A stretch of 64,000 bases of DNA from Bacteroidales bacterium (GCA_028698995.1 JAQVVM010000016.1:1-64000), one strand, 5' to 3'. Shown: positions 8,691 through 18,450, counted from the first letter of the stretch. Translations and numbers: made by a program. The notes: a model not told the origin generated them from the sequence alone.

Positions 8691-9323
8691 TTATTTTTTT
8701 CCAAGGTAGCTCGCAACACCATCGTGTGTAGGCTTCATGGCCTCTTCTCCCTTTTTCCAGTTGGCAGGGCAAACTTCGCCATTTGCTTCAAAATACTGAA
8801 GCGCATCAACGATGCGTATGGCTTCATCAACACTTCTTCCCAAAGGTAAATCGTTAACTAATTGATGGCGGACAATACCTTCCTTATCAATTAAGAATAA
8901 ACCACGGTAAGCTACTGGTGCTCCTCTAAATATCATTTCACCATTTTCATTGTAATCATATTCTCCCGCCAGAACACCATAATTTTCGGCTATCGCTTTG
9001 GTTAAATCTGAAACTATAGGAAATTTTACACCCTTAATTCCTCCTTCTTTTAACTCTGTATTAAGCCAAGCCCAATGAGAAAACTTTGAATCAATTGAGC
9101 AGCCGATTACAGCGACATTTCTTTTCTCAAACTCATCAATTTTATCCTGAAAAGCTAAAATTTCTGTAGGACAAACAAAAGTAAAATCTAAGGGATAGAA
9201 AAAGAAAATTACATGTTTTTTCCCAAGAAACTGTTCCAATGAAAAATTTTCAACAAACTCACCCCCATTTGTAACTGCATCGGCATGAAACAATGGAGCC
9301 TTTTTACCAACTAATACTGACAT
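8691..9323 (-). CDS. 2-Cys peroxiredoxin (Prx1/AhpC type)
   Basis: A 210-residue cytosolic thiol peroxidase that reduces hydrogen peroxide and organic peroxides. The peroxidatic Cys51 lies in PLDFTFVCPTEI and the resolving Cys185 in GEVCPANW, with the Arg-containing GLFLIDKEGIVRH segment typical of the family. The length and the extended C-terminus after the resolving Cys fit the Prx1 group rather than the 187-residue enteric AhpC. The gene stands alone with its own -7 box. No reductase partner is adjacent. Confidence 0.93.
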   Translation of the reverse strand: MSVLVGKKAPLFHADAVTNGGEFVENFSLEQFLGKKHVIFFFYPLDFTFVCPTEILAFQDKIDEFEKRNVAVIGCSIDSKFSHWAWLNTELKEGGIKGVKFPIVSDLTKAIAENYGVLAGEYDYNENGEMIFRGAPVAYRGLFLIDKEGIVRHQLVNDLPLGRSVDEAIRIVDALQYFEANGEVCPANWKKGEEAMKPTHDGVASYLGKK

Positions 9324-9366
9324 AATTCTAATATTTTTAAATTTTATTATTCTTAACTATTTTTTA

Positions 9367-9374
9367 CAAAAATA
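9367..9374 (-). promoter_or_regulatory. -7 box TATTTTTG for peroxiredoxin
   Basis: An exact TAnnTTTG match on the minus strand 44 bases before the peroxiredoxin ATG. Confidence 0.55.
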
Positions 9375-9429
9375 AATAATAGTTTTTATTTAGAATAAAT
9401 AAAAAAAGGATAAAATTTGTTAAACTGTG

Positions 9430-10248
9430 TTAAAAGTGTGCTATGGCAGCGAATGCACCTGCCACCATGGTGATGAATTTAATAAAGTTAAACCTGTGAT
9501 TTTCATCGGTTTCGAAGAGAATCGTTGTTGAAATATGCAGGAAAATACCAACAACAACAGCCATAATATAATTAAAGAAAATGGATGCATTATCAGTTAT
9601 TAAGGTTCCGGTAATATGAGTTGTAAGTGCTCCTGCAGGTGCTGATAGGGCAAAAATGAACAAGAATGATATGGCTTTAAATTTTGGCACATTGCTTTGT
9701 ATCATAAGCGACACAAGAACAATTGAGATTGGGATATTATGAATGATGATACCTGTGAGCAATCTGTTTTGTAGTTCATAACTACTCAGTCCGTTAGCCA
9801 ATGGCATCCCTTCAAGGAATGAGTGTAGAAAAAGGCCAATAAGGACGGGTATAAAGGCTATTGATTTTTCGGAATGACCGATTTCGTGGTTGTGATTGGT
9901 AGCGCGATGATGGTGACTTGTATGCCCGTGCTCTATACCTTTTGTGAGATAATCGAGAACGAGCTGAAAGAAGAAACCGGCCAAAATTAGAAGTCCAATA
10001 ACATGGGACATCATGCTGTTTTGGTTTTGATGAAATTGCTCATCGTGGGCACAAGCATCGTGGGGGGCTTGAGTAACAATAGAGCTGTAAATCTGCGGTA
10101 CAAGTTCATTGAACACGAGAGATATAAGGTAGGCTCCACTGAAAGCCACTAAAAGTTTAAGAAATTTTTCATTAAGCTTTAAGTAAAAAACACTGATACC
10201 GGCTATTATGACAGGAAGAAATAAGCCAAAAAAAATTTCGATTCTCAT
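9430..10248 (-). CDS. ZIP-family divalent metal transporter
   Basis: A 272-residue membrane protein with about eight helices. The metal-site helices are recognisable: LHSFLEGMPLANGL and IIHNIPISIVL. Two His-rich stretches lie in the loops, HDACAHDEQFHQNQ near residue 63-76 and HGHTSHHHRATNHNHEIGH near 107-125, the second being the variable cytosolic loop common in ZIP proteins. It probably imports Zn2+ or Fe2+. A -7 box lies about 47 bases upstream. The metal cannot be told from sequence. Confidence 0.88.
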   Translation of the reverse strand: MRIEIFFGLFLPVIIAGISVFYLKLNEKFLKLLVAFSGAYLISLVFNELVPQIYSSIVTQAPHDACAHDEQFHQNQNSMMSHVIGLLILAGFFFQLVLDYLTKGIEHGHTSHHHRATNHNHEIGHSEKSIAFIPVLIGLFLHSFLEGMPLANGLSSYELQNRLLTGIIIHNIPISIVLVSLMIQSNVPKFKAISFLFIFALSAPAGALTTHITGTLITDNASIFFNYIMAVVVGIFLHISTTILFETDENHRFNFIKFITMVAGAFAAIAHF

Positions 10249-10294
10249 TATAAAAAGATTGTAATTGTGTAAATCTCAATTAAGTGATATAATA

Positions 10295-10302
10295 CAAAGT
10301 TA
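10295..10302 (-). promoter_or_regulatory. -7 box TAACTTTG for ZIP transporter
   Basis: An exact TAnnTTTG match on the minus strand 47 bases before the ZIP start. Confidence 0.55.
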
Positions 10303-10341
10303 TATTATTTAGTTTTTATATTTAGAATTTTTCTAAATAAT

Positions 10342-12924
10342 TTATTCTATTCTAAAATCATCTGGAATTTCATTTTCCCTTCTTCTCCGCCTTCTTTCTT
10401 TTTCTTTTTCTGTTTCAAAGCGGCTGATTGTATCATTTTGAGAAGAAGAAAACTCCTCCCTGATTTTTTCAATGGTATTTTTTACGTCTGTTGTAAAATT
10501 GGTTGTTACATTTGAAACTGCAGATCTTGAATCATAACTCACTACGGGATTATCCACATTTCCGAGAATCTTAAGGAAGAGGGTTAAACCACCAAGACCA
10601 TCATCCTGAACAACACCAAAATCTTCGTTTTCTCGGTTTTCACGCCTTGCCTTATTCCCTAGTAGTTCTGATAAACGAACTTCAAGCCGGTAATCAATAC
10701 GATTATCAAAATGATGTGTACCTCTGGCAGAAATATTTACTGCATCAGATTTAATATCCATGTGAGGGATAGTAATACAGCTATTGCTGATATCAATAGT
10801 ATTTTCCAATGTTTCGAAGCGAATATGGTTTAAATCGCTAACCCTGACATACCGTGAAAGCTCTTTGATTGGTCCGTAACCGAGCAGTTCCCCGTTTTCA
10901 ATGACCAGTTGTGCCTGCGTTATTATGCTTGGCATATTAACTTCAAGACCGTTACTCCATGAGCCCGAAAAATCAACCGAGGCCGATAAAAAGCCTTTCA
11001 AGTTTTTATCTGTCAGATTTTCTTGTCCAAAATTATTTAACTGTATAAATAGTTTTGTAATATTACATCTGTTCAAAAGCGCCTTGCATTGAGTTAAAAG
11101 CACTGTTTCATTTCTCCCATCTACGCTTCCCGACAGGGATACATCCCCATCTAGGGCATTAAAACTTATGTTTTCAGCTGTAAGGACTTTATTGCTGAGG
11201 GTAAAATTTCCTGAAAAATTTGTGGTTTTAAATTTTTCAAAGCTTAAGTTGTCCGCAAAAATTCGAAATTTAAAATGAATTTTATCCGAAAAAGACAATT
11301 TATAAGAGGCGCTGTCTTCGTTATTTTGTTGGTCATTTTTTAGGATCTCATCAATCACCAGATTGGTACTAAAAAGAGAGGCATCAATCATAACCTTTTC
11401 GTCAGGGATAAAAAGATAGGCCAAGGCATTGCGGAAATACCCCTTAAAACTCATGTCGGATGAGCCATAGCGAGCACTTAATGAGTCAATTACAATATCA
11501 TTATTATTGAATTTCAACTCAGAGTTTACATCTGAAAACCCTCGGTTGTTGATCGAAAAACCGACATTCAGAAGTTTAAGCTGACCCTCGCATGTGCTAT
11601 TGATAAAATCATCGTGTGTGAAGGAATTAAAGCTGTTTAATTTTCCATTAAAAACAATGTCGGCAGAAAGCCCCCCCTCCACGTTTTCAAAAAAAGAAGG
11701 ATAAACCAAATCTGTCAACTCCTTGATATCTGCATTAACATTCACATTGAAATCAAGCTGTGGTTTGATGAAATTTTGAACCCTGGCTTGCCCCCTTATT
11801 TGTCCTTGCTTAAGCTTTGCTGAAAAATTTTCAAATGTTAAAGAAAAACTCTCAAATGTTTTCTCCAACCCATTGTTAAAAGAACCCTTAACACTAAGTT
11901 CAGAAAGATTGACATCAGTAGTTTTCTGTGTGAGAGATCCATCCTGCAATTCAAAATTAAGGTTGACATAAGGAGTAAAACCCTCTCCCATATCTCCCAC
12001 AATTTTTGTGTCAAAAATAACAATGCCTGAAGCATCATAATTATCGAGATATTTACGGTATTGATCCGGCCATTCCTTAATAAAGTCCTGAAGCTTTAAT
12101 CTGTTCGATGCAATAGTAAGGTTTAAATCAGTTGTATGTTCCTCAATAACAACTTTTCCTGTTACATTGAACACCATTTCACCCACTTTCAGTGAGCCGT
12201 CTTTAATATTGTACGATTCCTTGTCGGTGTTGACTTCTAATAAAAGATTGATATCAGCTTTCTTTTGAGGTAAAAAACTTATGTCATCAATAATTAATTT
12301 ATTTACAAATGCAGACGCATCTACATCCAAAGTAAAATTGTCACTATGAAATTTACCTTTCAAAGTGCCTTCGCCCACATAGAAGTCATAATGTTGGTGT
12401 AATGGGGCATGGTTGTATCTGAGCCTGAGTTTGTTGCATTTGATTTTTTCGAGATTTATCTCAAAAGCATCATTTATGGTATCTTCTGAGCTTTTCCAGA
12501 AAGTATAATTATTGGAATAATCGTCGTAAACACGAATATTCAGACTTGCATCGGACACATTGATGCCTTTAATGCTATAGCGTTGCAGAAAAATATTGAA
12601 AATATTGAAATTCAAATCCACCCTCTTTGCAAACAACAATGTGTCTTTGTTTTCGTTTAATATGGCATCTTTAGCGAACACATTTTGAATACTCAGCGTG
12701 GCATACGGAAAATTTTTCAACAAACTCAAATCAGTTTCTCCAATAATAATTTCAGTTTGAACATTTTTATTTAATTCAGCGACAAAAAATTCTTTAACTT
12801 CTTCGTTATAGTAGGTTGAAACAATAAATGCAAAAAGAAGAAAACCCAAAACCAATGTCCCGAAAACAATCAGAAAATATTTAACAATTTTAATAATTCT
12901 GTTATGAGAAATCTGGTTTTTCAT
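10342..12924 (-). CDS. AsmA-like inner-membrane-anchored protein
   Basis: An 860-residue protein with one N-terminal transmembrane helix (about 14-36), then a long periplasmic region of repeated beta-strands (for example VDLNFNIFNIF, LKLLNVGFSIN). This is the layout of the AsmA/YhdP/TamB group, now thought to bridge the envelope for lipid transport or outer-membrane assembly. The C-terminus ends in a charged tail with the Arg run RRRRRR. It is monocistronic with a -7 box 20 bases upstream. Family placement is by architecture, so the precise subfamily is uncertain. Confidence 0.8.
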   Translation of the reverse strand: MKNQISHNRIIKIVKYFLIVFGTLVLGFLLFAFIVSTYYNEEVKEFFVAELNKNVQTEIIIGETDLSLLKNFPYATLSIQNVFAKDAILNENKDTLLFAKRVDLNFNIFNIFLQRYSIKGINVSDASLNIRVYDDYSNNYTFWKSSEDTINDAFEINLEKIKCNKLRLRYNHAPLHQHYDFYVGEGTLKGKFHSDNFTLDVDASAFVNKLIIDDISFLPQKKADINLLLEVNTDKESYNIKDGSLKVGEMVFNVTGKVVIEEHTTDLNLTIASNRLKLQDFIKEWPDQYRKYLDNYDASGIVIFDTKIVGDMGEGFTPYVNLNFELQDGSLTQKTTDVNLSELSVKGSFNNGLEKTFESFSLTFENFSAKLKQGQIRGQARVQNFIKPQLDFNVNVNADIKELTDLVYPSFFENVEGGLSADIVFNGKLNSFNSFTHDDFINSTCEGQLKLLNVGFSINNRGFSDVNSELKFNNNDIVIDSLSARYGSSDMSFKGYFRNALAYLFIPDEKVMIDASLFSTNLVIDEILKNDQQNNEDSASYKLSFSDKIHFKFRIFADNLSFEKFKTTNFSGNFTLSNKVLTAENISFNALDGDVSLSGSVDGRNETVLLTQCKALLNRCNITKLFIQLNNFGQENLTDKNLKGFLSASVDFSGSWSNGLEVNMPSIITQAQLVIENGELLGYGPIKELSRYVRVSDLNHIRFETLENTIDISNSCITIPHMDIKSDAVNISARGTHHFDNRIDYRLEVRLSELLGNKARRENRENEDFGVVQDDGLGGLTLFLKILGNVDNPVVSYDSRSAVSNVTTNFTTDVKNTIEKIREEFSSSQNDTISRFETEKEKERRRRRRENEIPDDFRIE

Positions 12925-12943
12925 AATATGAATATATATGCTG

Positions 12944-12951
12944 CAAAAGTA
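12944..12951 (-). promoter_or_regulatory. -7 box TACTTTTG for AsmA-like gene
   Basis: An exact TAnnTTTG match on the minus strand 20 bases before the ATG. Confidence 0.55.
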
Positions 12952-12987
12952 TAACTTATTTTATTTTAAATTATTCTTAAAAAACTG

Positions 12988-12995
12988 TAAATTTG
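12988..12995 (+). promoter_or_regulatory. -7 box TAAATTTG for TPR/J-protein pair
   Basis: An exact TAnnTTTG match 55 bases before the TPR ATG, divergent from the AsmA promoter 37 bases away. Confidence 0.55.
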
Positions 12996-13049
12996 CATTA
13001 AAATTACACAAGCACTATTATTCGGTGAAACGACAGTAAATATAAACTT

Positions 13050-13865
13050 ATGAAAAAATATATCTTGTTTTTTTATATAATCGCTTTTAGCAATATTTGT
13101 TTTGCTCAGGGTTCTGATGATTTTTTTTATAAGCGCGCCATAGAAAACAAAACAGCCGGAAAATATGAAGAGAGCTTGCAAGACCTTACCAAAGCGGTTT
13201 CAATAAACCCCAATAATGCTGAAGCCTATATTGAAAAGGGCTTTATAAATTTTCTTCTTTCAAATAACAACGATGCCCTAAGAGATTTTGACAGAGGCCT
13301 TGATTTGCTTCCTGCCAATGCTTTTGCCTACTTTGGTCGTGCAGAGCTTAAGATGGCCATGTACAATTACAGTGGAGCAGTTGTAGATTATACCAAAGCC
13401 CTTAAATATGATGAAACTTTGCTTGAAGCTTATATCAAAAGAGCGGATGCAAAAGCCATACTGTGTGATTACAGTGGTTCAATTCAGGATTACAGCACTT
13501 ACATATCCCATTTTCCCAATCATTATGACAGTTTTTTTAAAAGGGCCGGTGTTAAAATAGATCTTAGGGATATGGCCGGAGCTATTGAAGATTTGACTTT
13601 TTTTCTGGCTCAAAATCCCGAAAACAGTCTTGCTTACACTAAAAGGGGATATGCCAACAGTGCCATAAACAAACAGGAAGAGGCCCTGGCTGATTTTAAC
13701 AATGCCTTGTTATACGACCCTGAAAATAATGAAGCTTTTTACCACAGAGGGCTGCTTCATCATAAAATGGGGCAAAAAGATGAGGCTTGTCGTGATTTGA
13801 GCAGATCCGGAGAATTAGGACACCGCCTGGCTTACAGTGCCATAAGAATTTTATGCAGAGAATAA
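13050..13865 (+). CDS. exported TPR-repeat protein
   Basis: A 271-residue protein with signal peptide (MKKYILFFYIIAFSNICFAQ) and six to seven tetratricopeptide repeats, such as YSGAVVDYTKALKYDETLLEAY and QEEALADFNNALLYDPENNEAF. It ends in DEACRDLSRSGELG...RILCRE, the same Cys-x21-Cys cap found in two other TPR proteins here. The stop codon abuts the ATG of the J-domain gene (TAAATG), so the pair is translated from one message. A scaffold role is likely; the partner is unknown. Confidence 0.85.
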   Translation: MKKYILFFYIIAFSNICFAQGSDDFFYKRAIENKTAGKYEESLQDLTKAVSINPNNAEAYIEKGFINFLLSNNNDALRDFDRGLDLLPANAFAYFGRAELKMAMYNYSGAVVDYTKALKYDETLLEAYIKRADAKAILCDYSGSIQDYSTYISHFPNHYDSFFKRAGVKIDLRDMAGAIEDLTFFLAQNPENSLAYTKRGYANSAINKQEEALADFNNALLYDPENNEAFYHRGLLHHKMGQKDEACRDLSRSGELGHRLAYSAIRILCRE

Positions 13866-14390
13866 ATGCTTGTCAATTATTACAATATACTTGGCATCAC
13901 CCACAATGCTTCTATTTCCGAAATAAAAAAGGCATTTCGCATTAAAGCCAAATTGTGTCACCCTGACGTTAATAAAAGCTTCAATGCAAAAGCAGCTTTT
14001 CAACTCATTAATGAAGCCTATCAGATTTTAGTGGATGTTGAAAAAAGAAAACAGTACGACTATAAATGGAAAACCAGATACGGAAACACATTCCAAAATA
14101 AAGCATATGGAGGACAAAAGACCCAGAACACTAATTATTACAAGGCTTATACAAATTCAAACATTCATAATACAAAATCAGAGACCCCAATTGAAAGAAC
14201 TCAAATTGATCGTTTTTTATTTATAACTCTTTTTATCTTGGGTGGAGTTTCTGTTATAATGGGTATTTTAAGTCTTATTTACAGAGAATATAAAGGAATC
14301 GATAATCTGAGTGGACTATTGATGGGTATTTGGATGTTGATTCTTCTTTTTGCAGGGTGGAATTTTATCATAAAGGAAAATAAAAAGTAA
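13866..14390 (+). CDS. membrane-anchored J-domain (DnaJ-like) protein
   Basis: A 174-residue protein whose first about 65 residues are a J domain with the HPD motif at 32-34 (LCHPDVNK) and the expected QLINEAYQIL helix. A polar Asn/Thr/Tyr-rich linker follows, then two transmembrane helices (FLFITLFILGGVSVIMGIL and LLMGIWMLILLFAGW). It lacks the zinc-finger and client-binding domains of true DnaJ, so it is a J-protein that recruits Hsp70 to the membrane. Coupling to the exported TPR gene is tight. The client process is unknown. Confidence 0.85.
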   Translation: MLVNYYNILGITHNASISEIKKAFRIKAKLCHPDVNKSFNAKAAFQLINEAYQILVDVEKRKQYDYKWKTRYGNTFQNKAYGGQKTQNTNYYKAYTNSNIHNTKSETPIERTQIDRFLFITLFILGGVSVIMGILSLIYREYKGIDNLSGLLMGIWMLILLFAGWNFIIKENKK

Positions 14391-14429
14391 TTTTTAATGC
14401 TTATTTCACTTCAATAAATCAAATTTAAC

Positions 14430-14437
14430 TATTTTTG
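14430..14437 (+). promoter_or_regulatory. -7 box TATTTTTG for GLPGLI gene
   Basis: An exact TAnnTTTG match 56 bases before the ATG at 14493. Confidence 0.5.
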
Positions 14438-14492
14438 TTGTTTGTATAAAAAAATGAATCATCACAATTTTTAATTATTTAAACCTTCAAGC

Positions 14493-15167
14493 ATGAAAAA
14501 CCTTATTAAAAACATTTTATTTGTATTGCCGTTATTTATGATTATAACTGTAACACAAGCACAAAGACCCTTTAGCGGAATTGTTGAATACGAAATTTCT
14601 TATGCCGGTGAATTGGATCCTGCAACATTGGCCATGTTACCTCAAACTGTAAGTGTTGAAATTTTAGGACAAAAATCAAAGCTCGCACAACAACAAGGAG
14701 TTTTAAATATTATTAAAATCAGCAACGCTGAAACATTTACCTCAATTGTATTGATGGATATTATGGGTCAGAAATATTGCATTAAAACAGAAAAAGACGA
14801 AATTGAAGAATCCTTGAAGGATTTTCCTGTGCCAACAATTACAATTACTGAAGAAACAAAAACAATTGCCGGTTATGAAGCCAAGAAAGCTCTTTTTTCC
14901 TATTTAGATGCTGACACCGGTGAAGAAGTGGTTGAGGAAATCTATTTTACACCCGAAATTGGAGGTGAAAACTTTAATTTTGACACACCTTACAGAGGCA
15001 TACCAGGTCTTTTACTTGAATATTCAACAAATGCCGGTACTTTTACTCAAAAGATGGTGGCTAAAGACATCAAAAAGAAGAAAATTAAACCTACTTCTTT
15101 TATGATTCCAACAGATTATCAAACAGTTACTGCTGACGAACTGCGTGAAATTTTTGAAGGGATGTAG
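14493..15167 (+). CDS. GLPGLI-family exported protein
   Basis: A 224-residue protein with signal peptide ending near TQAQ. The centre and C-terminal half match the GLPGLI family of Bacteroidota: an early GIVEYEISY strand, then YRGIPGLLLEY near residue 170, the motif that names the family. Function is unknown across the family; the proteins are periplasmic or outer-membrane associated. It is monocistronic, with a promoter box just upstream and the long gap to the delta-60 gene downstream. Confidence 0.85.
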   Translation: MKNLIKNILFVLPLFMIITVTQAQRPFSGIVEYEISYAGELDPATLAMLPQTVSVEILGQKSKLAQQQGVLNIIKISNAETFTSIVLMDIMGQKYCIKTEKDEIEESLKDFPVPTITITEETKTIAGYEAKKALFSYLDADTGEEVVEEIYFTPEIGGENFNFDTPYRGIPGLLLEYSTNAGTFTQKMVAKDIKKKKIKPTSFMIPTDYQTVTADELREIFEGM

Positions 15168-15497
15168 TTTTTAAGATTTACTACAAGCCTTTTCTTAATC
15201 AAAATATATTGTCTTTTTACGGTTATTCAATTATTGTTTTGTGCAATAAGGCATGTCTTTTATGCCTACTGAGGTTTGCCAACCGTCTTTTTCCCTTCCT
15301 CACTCCATCTTAAAAATACCCCATAAAAACATCAAATTATTATTTTACATATTAAAATATTAATTAGTTTTGGGAAATTATATTTACCAGCAAACATTAA
15401 ACATGTACAAAAACATTTTTGCTTATCATTAACTTGGTTAATCTTTCTTTGTTTTATGGTAATGGGATAAACAAGTTATAAACCAATTTTAAAATAT
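15168..15497. other. intergenic region, 330 bases, little structure
   Basis: No ORF or RNA gene is seen. A weak hairpin AGGCAT/ATGCCT (15249-15267) lies about 80 bases after the GLPGLI stop; it lacks a following T run, so it is a poor terminator. The rest is AT-rich leader for the delta-60 gene without an exact TAnnTTTG box. Confidence 0.4.
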
Positions 15498-17066
15498 ATG
15501 AATATGAGAAATTTTAAACTGATTTTTACCATTCTAATAATTCTAAATACAGATGGTTTATTTGCGCAACAGGGAAACTTAGATATTACTTTTGGTACAG
15601 GTGGTAAAGTAACTACTGACTTTAATGGAGTCGATGATGGAGTCAATTCTATAGCAGTACAAAGTGATGGAAAAATTGTAGCTACTGGAATTTCAGGATA
15701 TTATCCATATAATTGGATCCAAATGGGTCTAGCAAGATATAATATTGATGGGACATTAGATAGCAGTTTCGCTTTAAATGGCAAATATGAACTACCTAGT
15801 AATCCCAATTTTTCATATGGAAATAGTGTAGCTATACAAACTGATGGTAAAATTGTTGTAACAGGAAATCAAACTGCGTATGGCTATTTTTTAATGCGGT
15901 TTAATACCAATGGCACATTAGACAATGGGTTTGGAACAAGTGGTATAATATATGATAACTATGTTACGGGTAGCAATAATAGTTATAGTTCATCATTAGT
16001 GATACAACCTGACCAAAAAATTATTATTATTGGTACTGTAATAACCCATCCTGACGATAGTATTTATTTCGCTTTAGCTCGTTATAATACTGATGGTAGC
16101 TTAGATAATAGCTTTGGCGCAAATGGCCATATTCATACGCGTATAAATGTTAATGATTGGGGTTATTCAGTTGCATTACAGTCTGATGGAAAAATTCTCG
16201 TTGCTGGCACTTCAGGTAATACTCCAAATTATGATTTCGCATTAGCCCGTTACAATACAAATGGTACTTTGGATAATACTTTCGGTATAGGTGGTAAATT
16301 AACTACTGCAATTGGCATAGATAAAGAAGAAGCATTATCAGTTGCTACACAATCAAATGGTAAAATAGTATTAGCAGGATATTCATTCAATGGCACAAAT
16401 GATGACTTCGCTTTAGTTCGATATAATCTAGATGGTTCTTTAGATAACAGTTTTGGAACAGGTGGCAAATTGACCACTGACTTTTTTAATGGTAAAGATC
16501 GAGCACTTTCTGTTACCATTCAACCCGATGGAAAAATATTAGCAGCTGGTAGCTCTTATGACATTTCGAATACCGACTTTGCTTTAGTTCGGTATAATAC
16601 TGACGGCACATTGGATACCAACTTTGGAATGGGCGGTAAATTAACTACCGACTTTTATAATGGCAATGATGGAGCTTCTTCTTTAGCTATACAACCCGAT
16701 GGTAAAATAGTATTAGCAGGAAGTGCCTATAACGGTACATATAGAGATTTTGCTTTAGCCCGATATGTATCAGGATTAGTAATAGGAATCATTGATTTCT
16801 CTAATATAAAAAATGAAATTTTAATTTATCCCAATCCAATTACACAATCTGCTACTTTGGAATACACATTAAATACCTCAGAAAAAATTTCTCTATATCT
16901 AATGGATATACAAGGTAAAACAATAAAGACTTTTGTTGAAAATGAAAATCAAGAATCGGGTAAGCATGAACAAAATATTATATTTCCTACAGACCTAGTG
17001 TCAGGTTGCTATTTTCTAATTATATCATCAGCAAATGGTCGGGTAAAAATAAAAATAATTAAGTAA
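15498..17066 (+). CDS. delta-60-repeat secreted protein with T9SS sorting domain
   Basis: A 522-residue protein: signal peptide (ending DGLFAQ), then about seven copies of the delta-60 repeat of roughly 50-55 residues, each reading like LARYNTDGTLDNSFG followed by AIQPDGKIVLAG, and a C-terminal type IX sorting domain (IYPNPITQSATLEY ... GCYFLIISSANGRVKIKIIK). The repeats probably fold as a beta-propeller, by analogy with the family. The product is expected to cross the outer membrane by T9SS and be attached or released. Two Met codons (1 and 3) are possible starts. No enzyme motif is seen. Confidence 0.88.
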   Translation: MNMRNFKLIFTILIILNTDGLFAQQGNLDITFGTGGKVTTDFNGVDDGVNSIAVQSDGKIVATGISGYYPYNWIQMGLARYNIDGTLDSSFALNGKYELPSNPNFSYGNSVAIQTDGKIVVTGNQTAYGYFLMRFNTNGTLDNGFGTSGIIYDNYVTGSNNSYSSSLVIQPDQKIIIIGTVITHPDDSIYFALARYNTDGSLDNSFGANGHIHTRINVNDWGYSVALQSDGKILVAGTSGNTPNYDFALARYNTNGTLDNTFGIGGKLTTAIGIDKEEALSVATQSNGKIVLAGYSFNGTNDDFALVRYNLDGSLDNSFGTGGKLTTDFFNGKDRALSVTIQPDGKILAAGSSYDISNTDFALVRYNTDGTLDTNFGMGGKLTTDFYNGNDGASSLAIQPDGKIVLAGSAYNGTYRDFALARYVSGLVIGIIDFSNIKNEILIYPNPITQSATLEYTLNTSEKISLYLMDIQGKTIKTFVENENQESGKHEQNIIFPTDLVSGCYFLIISSANGRVKIKIIK

Positions 17067-17371
17067 AACTGGTTTTAATTTAGTGGATGGCTCTCCTATC
17101 TTCCGATAGCAGAGTGCACCCCTCACACCACTGTACCCCGACATTTTAAAAATGAAGTGACAGGCTTCCGAATCACGTACCTGCCAGTTGGCAGGCTGGT
17201 ACAGCGGTTATACTAAAAATTATACCTTTGTATTGTGGTATCTTTTAAGCAAACCCATTTATCTGAATAAAAGACGAAATCATGCCTATGTGTTTGCAAC
17301 AGATATAATCAGAAAAGGCAATAAAAAATCGAAGATTCGGCAAAACCAAAGCAAAGCTTTAGTGTCAAAGC

Positions 17372-17961
17372 AAAGTAACAAGAAATAAAAAATCTTTTTT
17401 TCTAATCCATTTATGGAAGCGCCTTATGGGTAGGTTTTGATACCACGGTTTTGTCATGGAATTTGCATTGCTTCGCTGCAATTTCACACGCCAAAACCAT
17501 CCCCCCAATCTTTATCGCCACGGGTTGGAACCCCTGGCTATTAACATTGTTCCCCGCTGGGGAACTTTGGGTTCATCACTGTAATAATTGCACGCCAGAA
17601 CCAATAATCTTATTTATTATACCACGTGTTTCGCTTCGCTTCAGCCGTGGCAACAAATTTAGCAGTTCTCCGAACTGCTTTTTAGCACACTACAAATCTA
17701 AAAAGACAGAAAGAAGCATTTGGCATTCACGTTTACGAAGCGCGAAAACGGCCTTTTAAAAATTTGCTTAAAAATTGAGGGTTTCATTACACAACATAAA
17801 AATCATTTTCAGGCAATTAAAGCAACCAACGAGTGAGGGTGTTGTATCTAAATTCAACAAAGATTTCATCCCGAACGGCTTTGGTTGCGCCGGTAATGAA
17901 AACCGACTATTTTAGCAAATTTTTAAGCAGCCTTGATTTTTGAGTTACTTTGGATCAAGCC
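17372..17961. repeat. repeat unit A (longest)
   Basis: Carries the GGTTTTG/CAAAACC hairpin, a degraded GCCACGGGTT palindrome, GTTCCCC-gct-GGGGAAC (17549-17565), then about 130 extra bases absent from units B and C, then the large hairpin element and the GTTACTTTGG stem-loop. Confidence 0.8.
17756..17926. repeat. large nested hairpin element, copy 1 (MITE-like)
   Basis: Perfect 12-base outer arms TTAAAAATTTGC and GCAAATTTTTAA enclose GGTTTCATTAC/GTAATGAAAACC, then GCAACCAA/TTGGTTGC, all in register. This gives a hairpin of about 170 bases. No coding potential. Confidence 0.75.
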
Positions 17962-17969
17962 AAAGTAAC
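17944..17969. repeat. stem-loop GTTACTTTGG/CCAAAGTAAC, copy 1
   Basis: Perfect 10-base arms around ATCAAG, at the junction of units A and B. Confidence 0.75.
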
Positions 17970-18442
17970 AAGAAATAAAAAATCTTTTATTCTAATCCAT
18001 TTATGGAAGCGCCTTATGGGTAGGTTTTGATACCACGGTTTTGTCATGGAATTTGCATGTTTTGCGGCAAATTCACACGCCAAAACCATCCCCCAAATCC
18101 TTATAGCCACGGGTTGGAACCCGTGGCTATTAACATTGTTCCCCGCTGGGGAACTTTGGTTTCATTACTGCAATAATTGCACGCCAAAACATGAATCATT
18201 TAGCGCACATGTTTACGAAGCGCGAGAACGGCCTTTTAAAAATTTGCGTTAAAATGGGGGGTTTCATTACACATCTAGAAAATCATTTTTTAGGTAATTA
18301 AAGCAACCAACGAGTGAGGGTGTTGTATCTAAATTCAACAAAGATTTCATCCCGAACGGCTTTGGTTGCGCCGGTAATGAAATCCGATGATTTTAGCAAA
18401 TTTTTAAGCAGCCTTGATTTTTGAGTTACTTTGGATCAAGCC
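17962..18442. repeat. repeat unit B
   Basis: A 481-base unit with all hairpins intact: GAATTTGC/GCAAATTC nested in GGTTTTG/CAAAACC, the 13-base-arm palindrome ATAGCCACGGGTT (18103-18130), the GTTCCCC/GGGGAAC hairpin, the large hairpin element and the GTTACTTTGG stem-loop. Confidence 0.8.
18236..18407. repeat. large nested hairpin element, copy 2 (MITE-like)
   Basis: The same outer arms TTAAAAATTTGC/GCAAATTTTTAA and inner arms as copy 1, and nearly the same central sequence. It differs mainly in the left loop (acatctagaa against acaacataaa). Confidence 0.75.
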
Positions 18443-18450
18443 AAAGTAAC
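18425..18450. repeat. stem-loop GTTACTTTGG/CCAAAGTAAC, copy 2
   Basis: Identical to copy 1, at the junction of units B and C. Confidence 0.75.
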
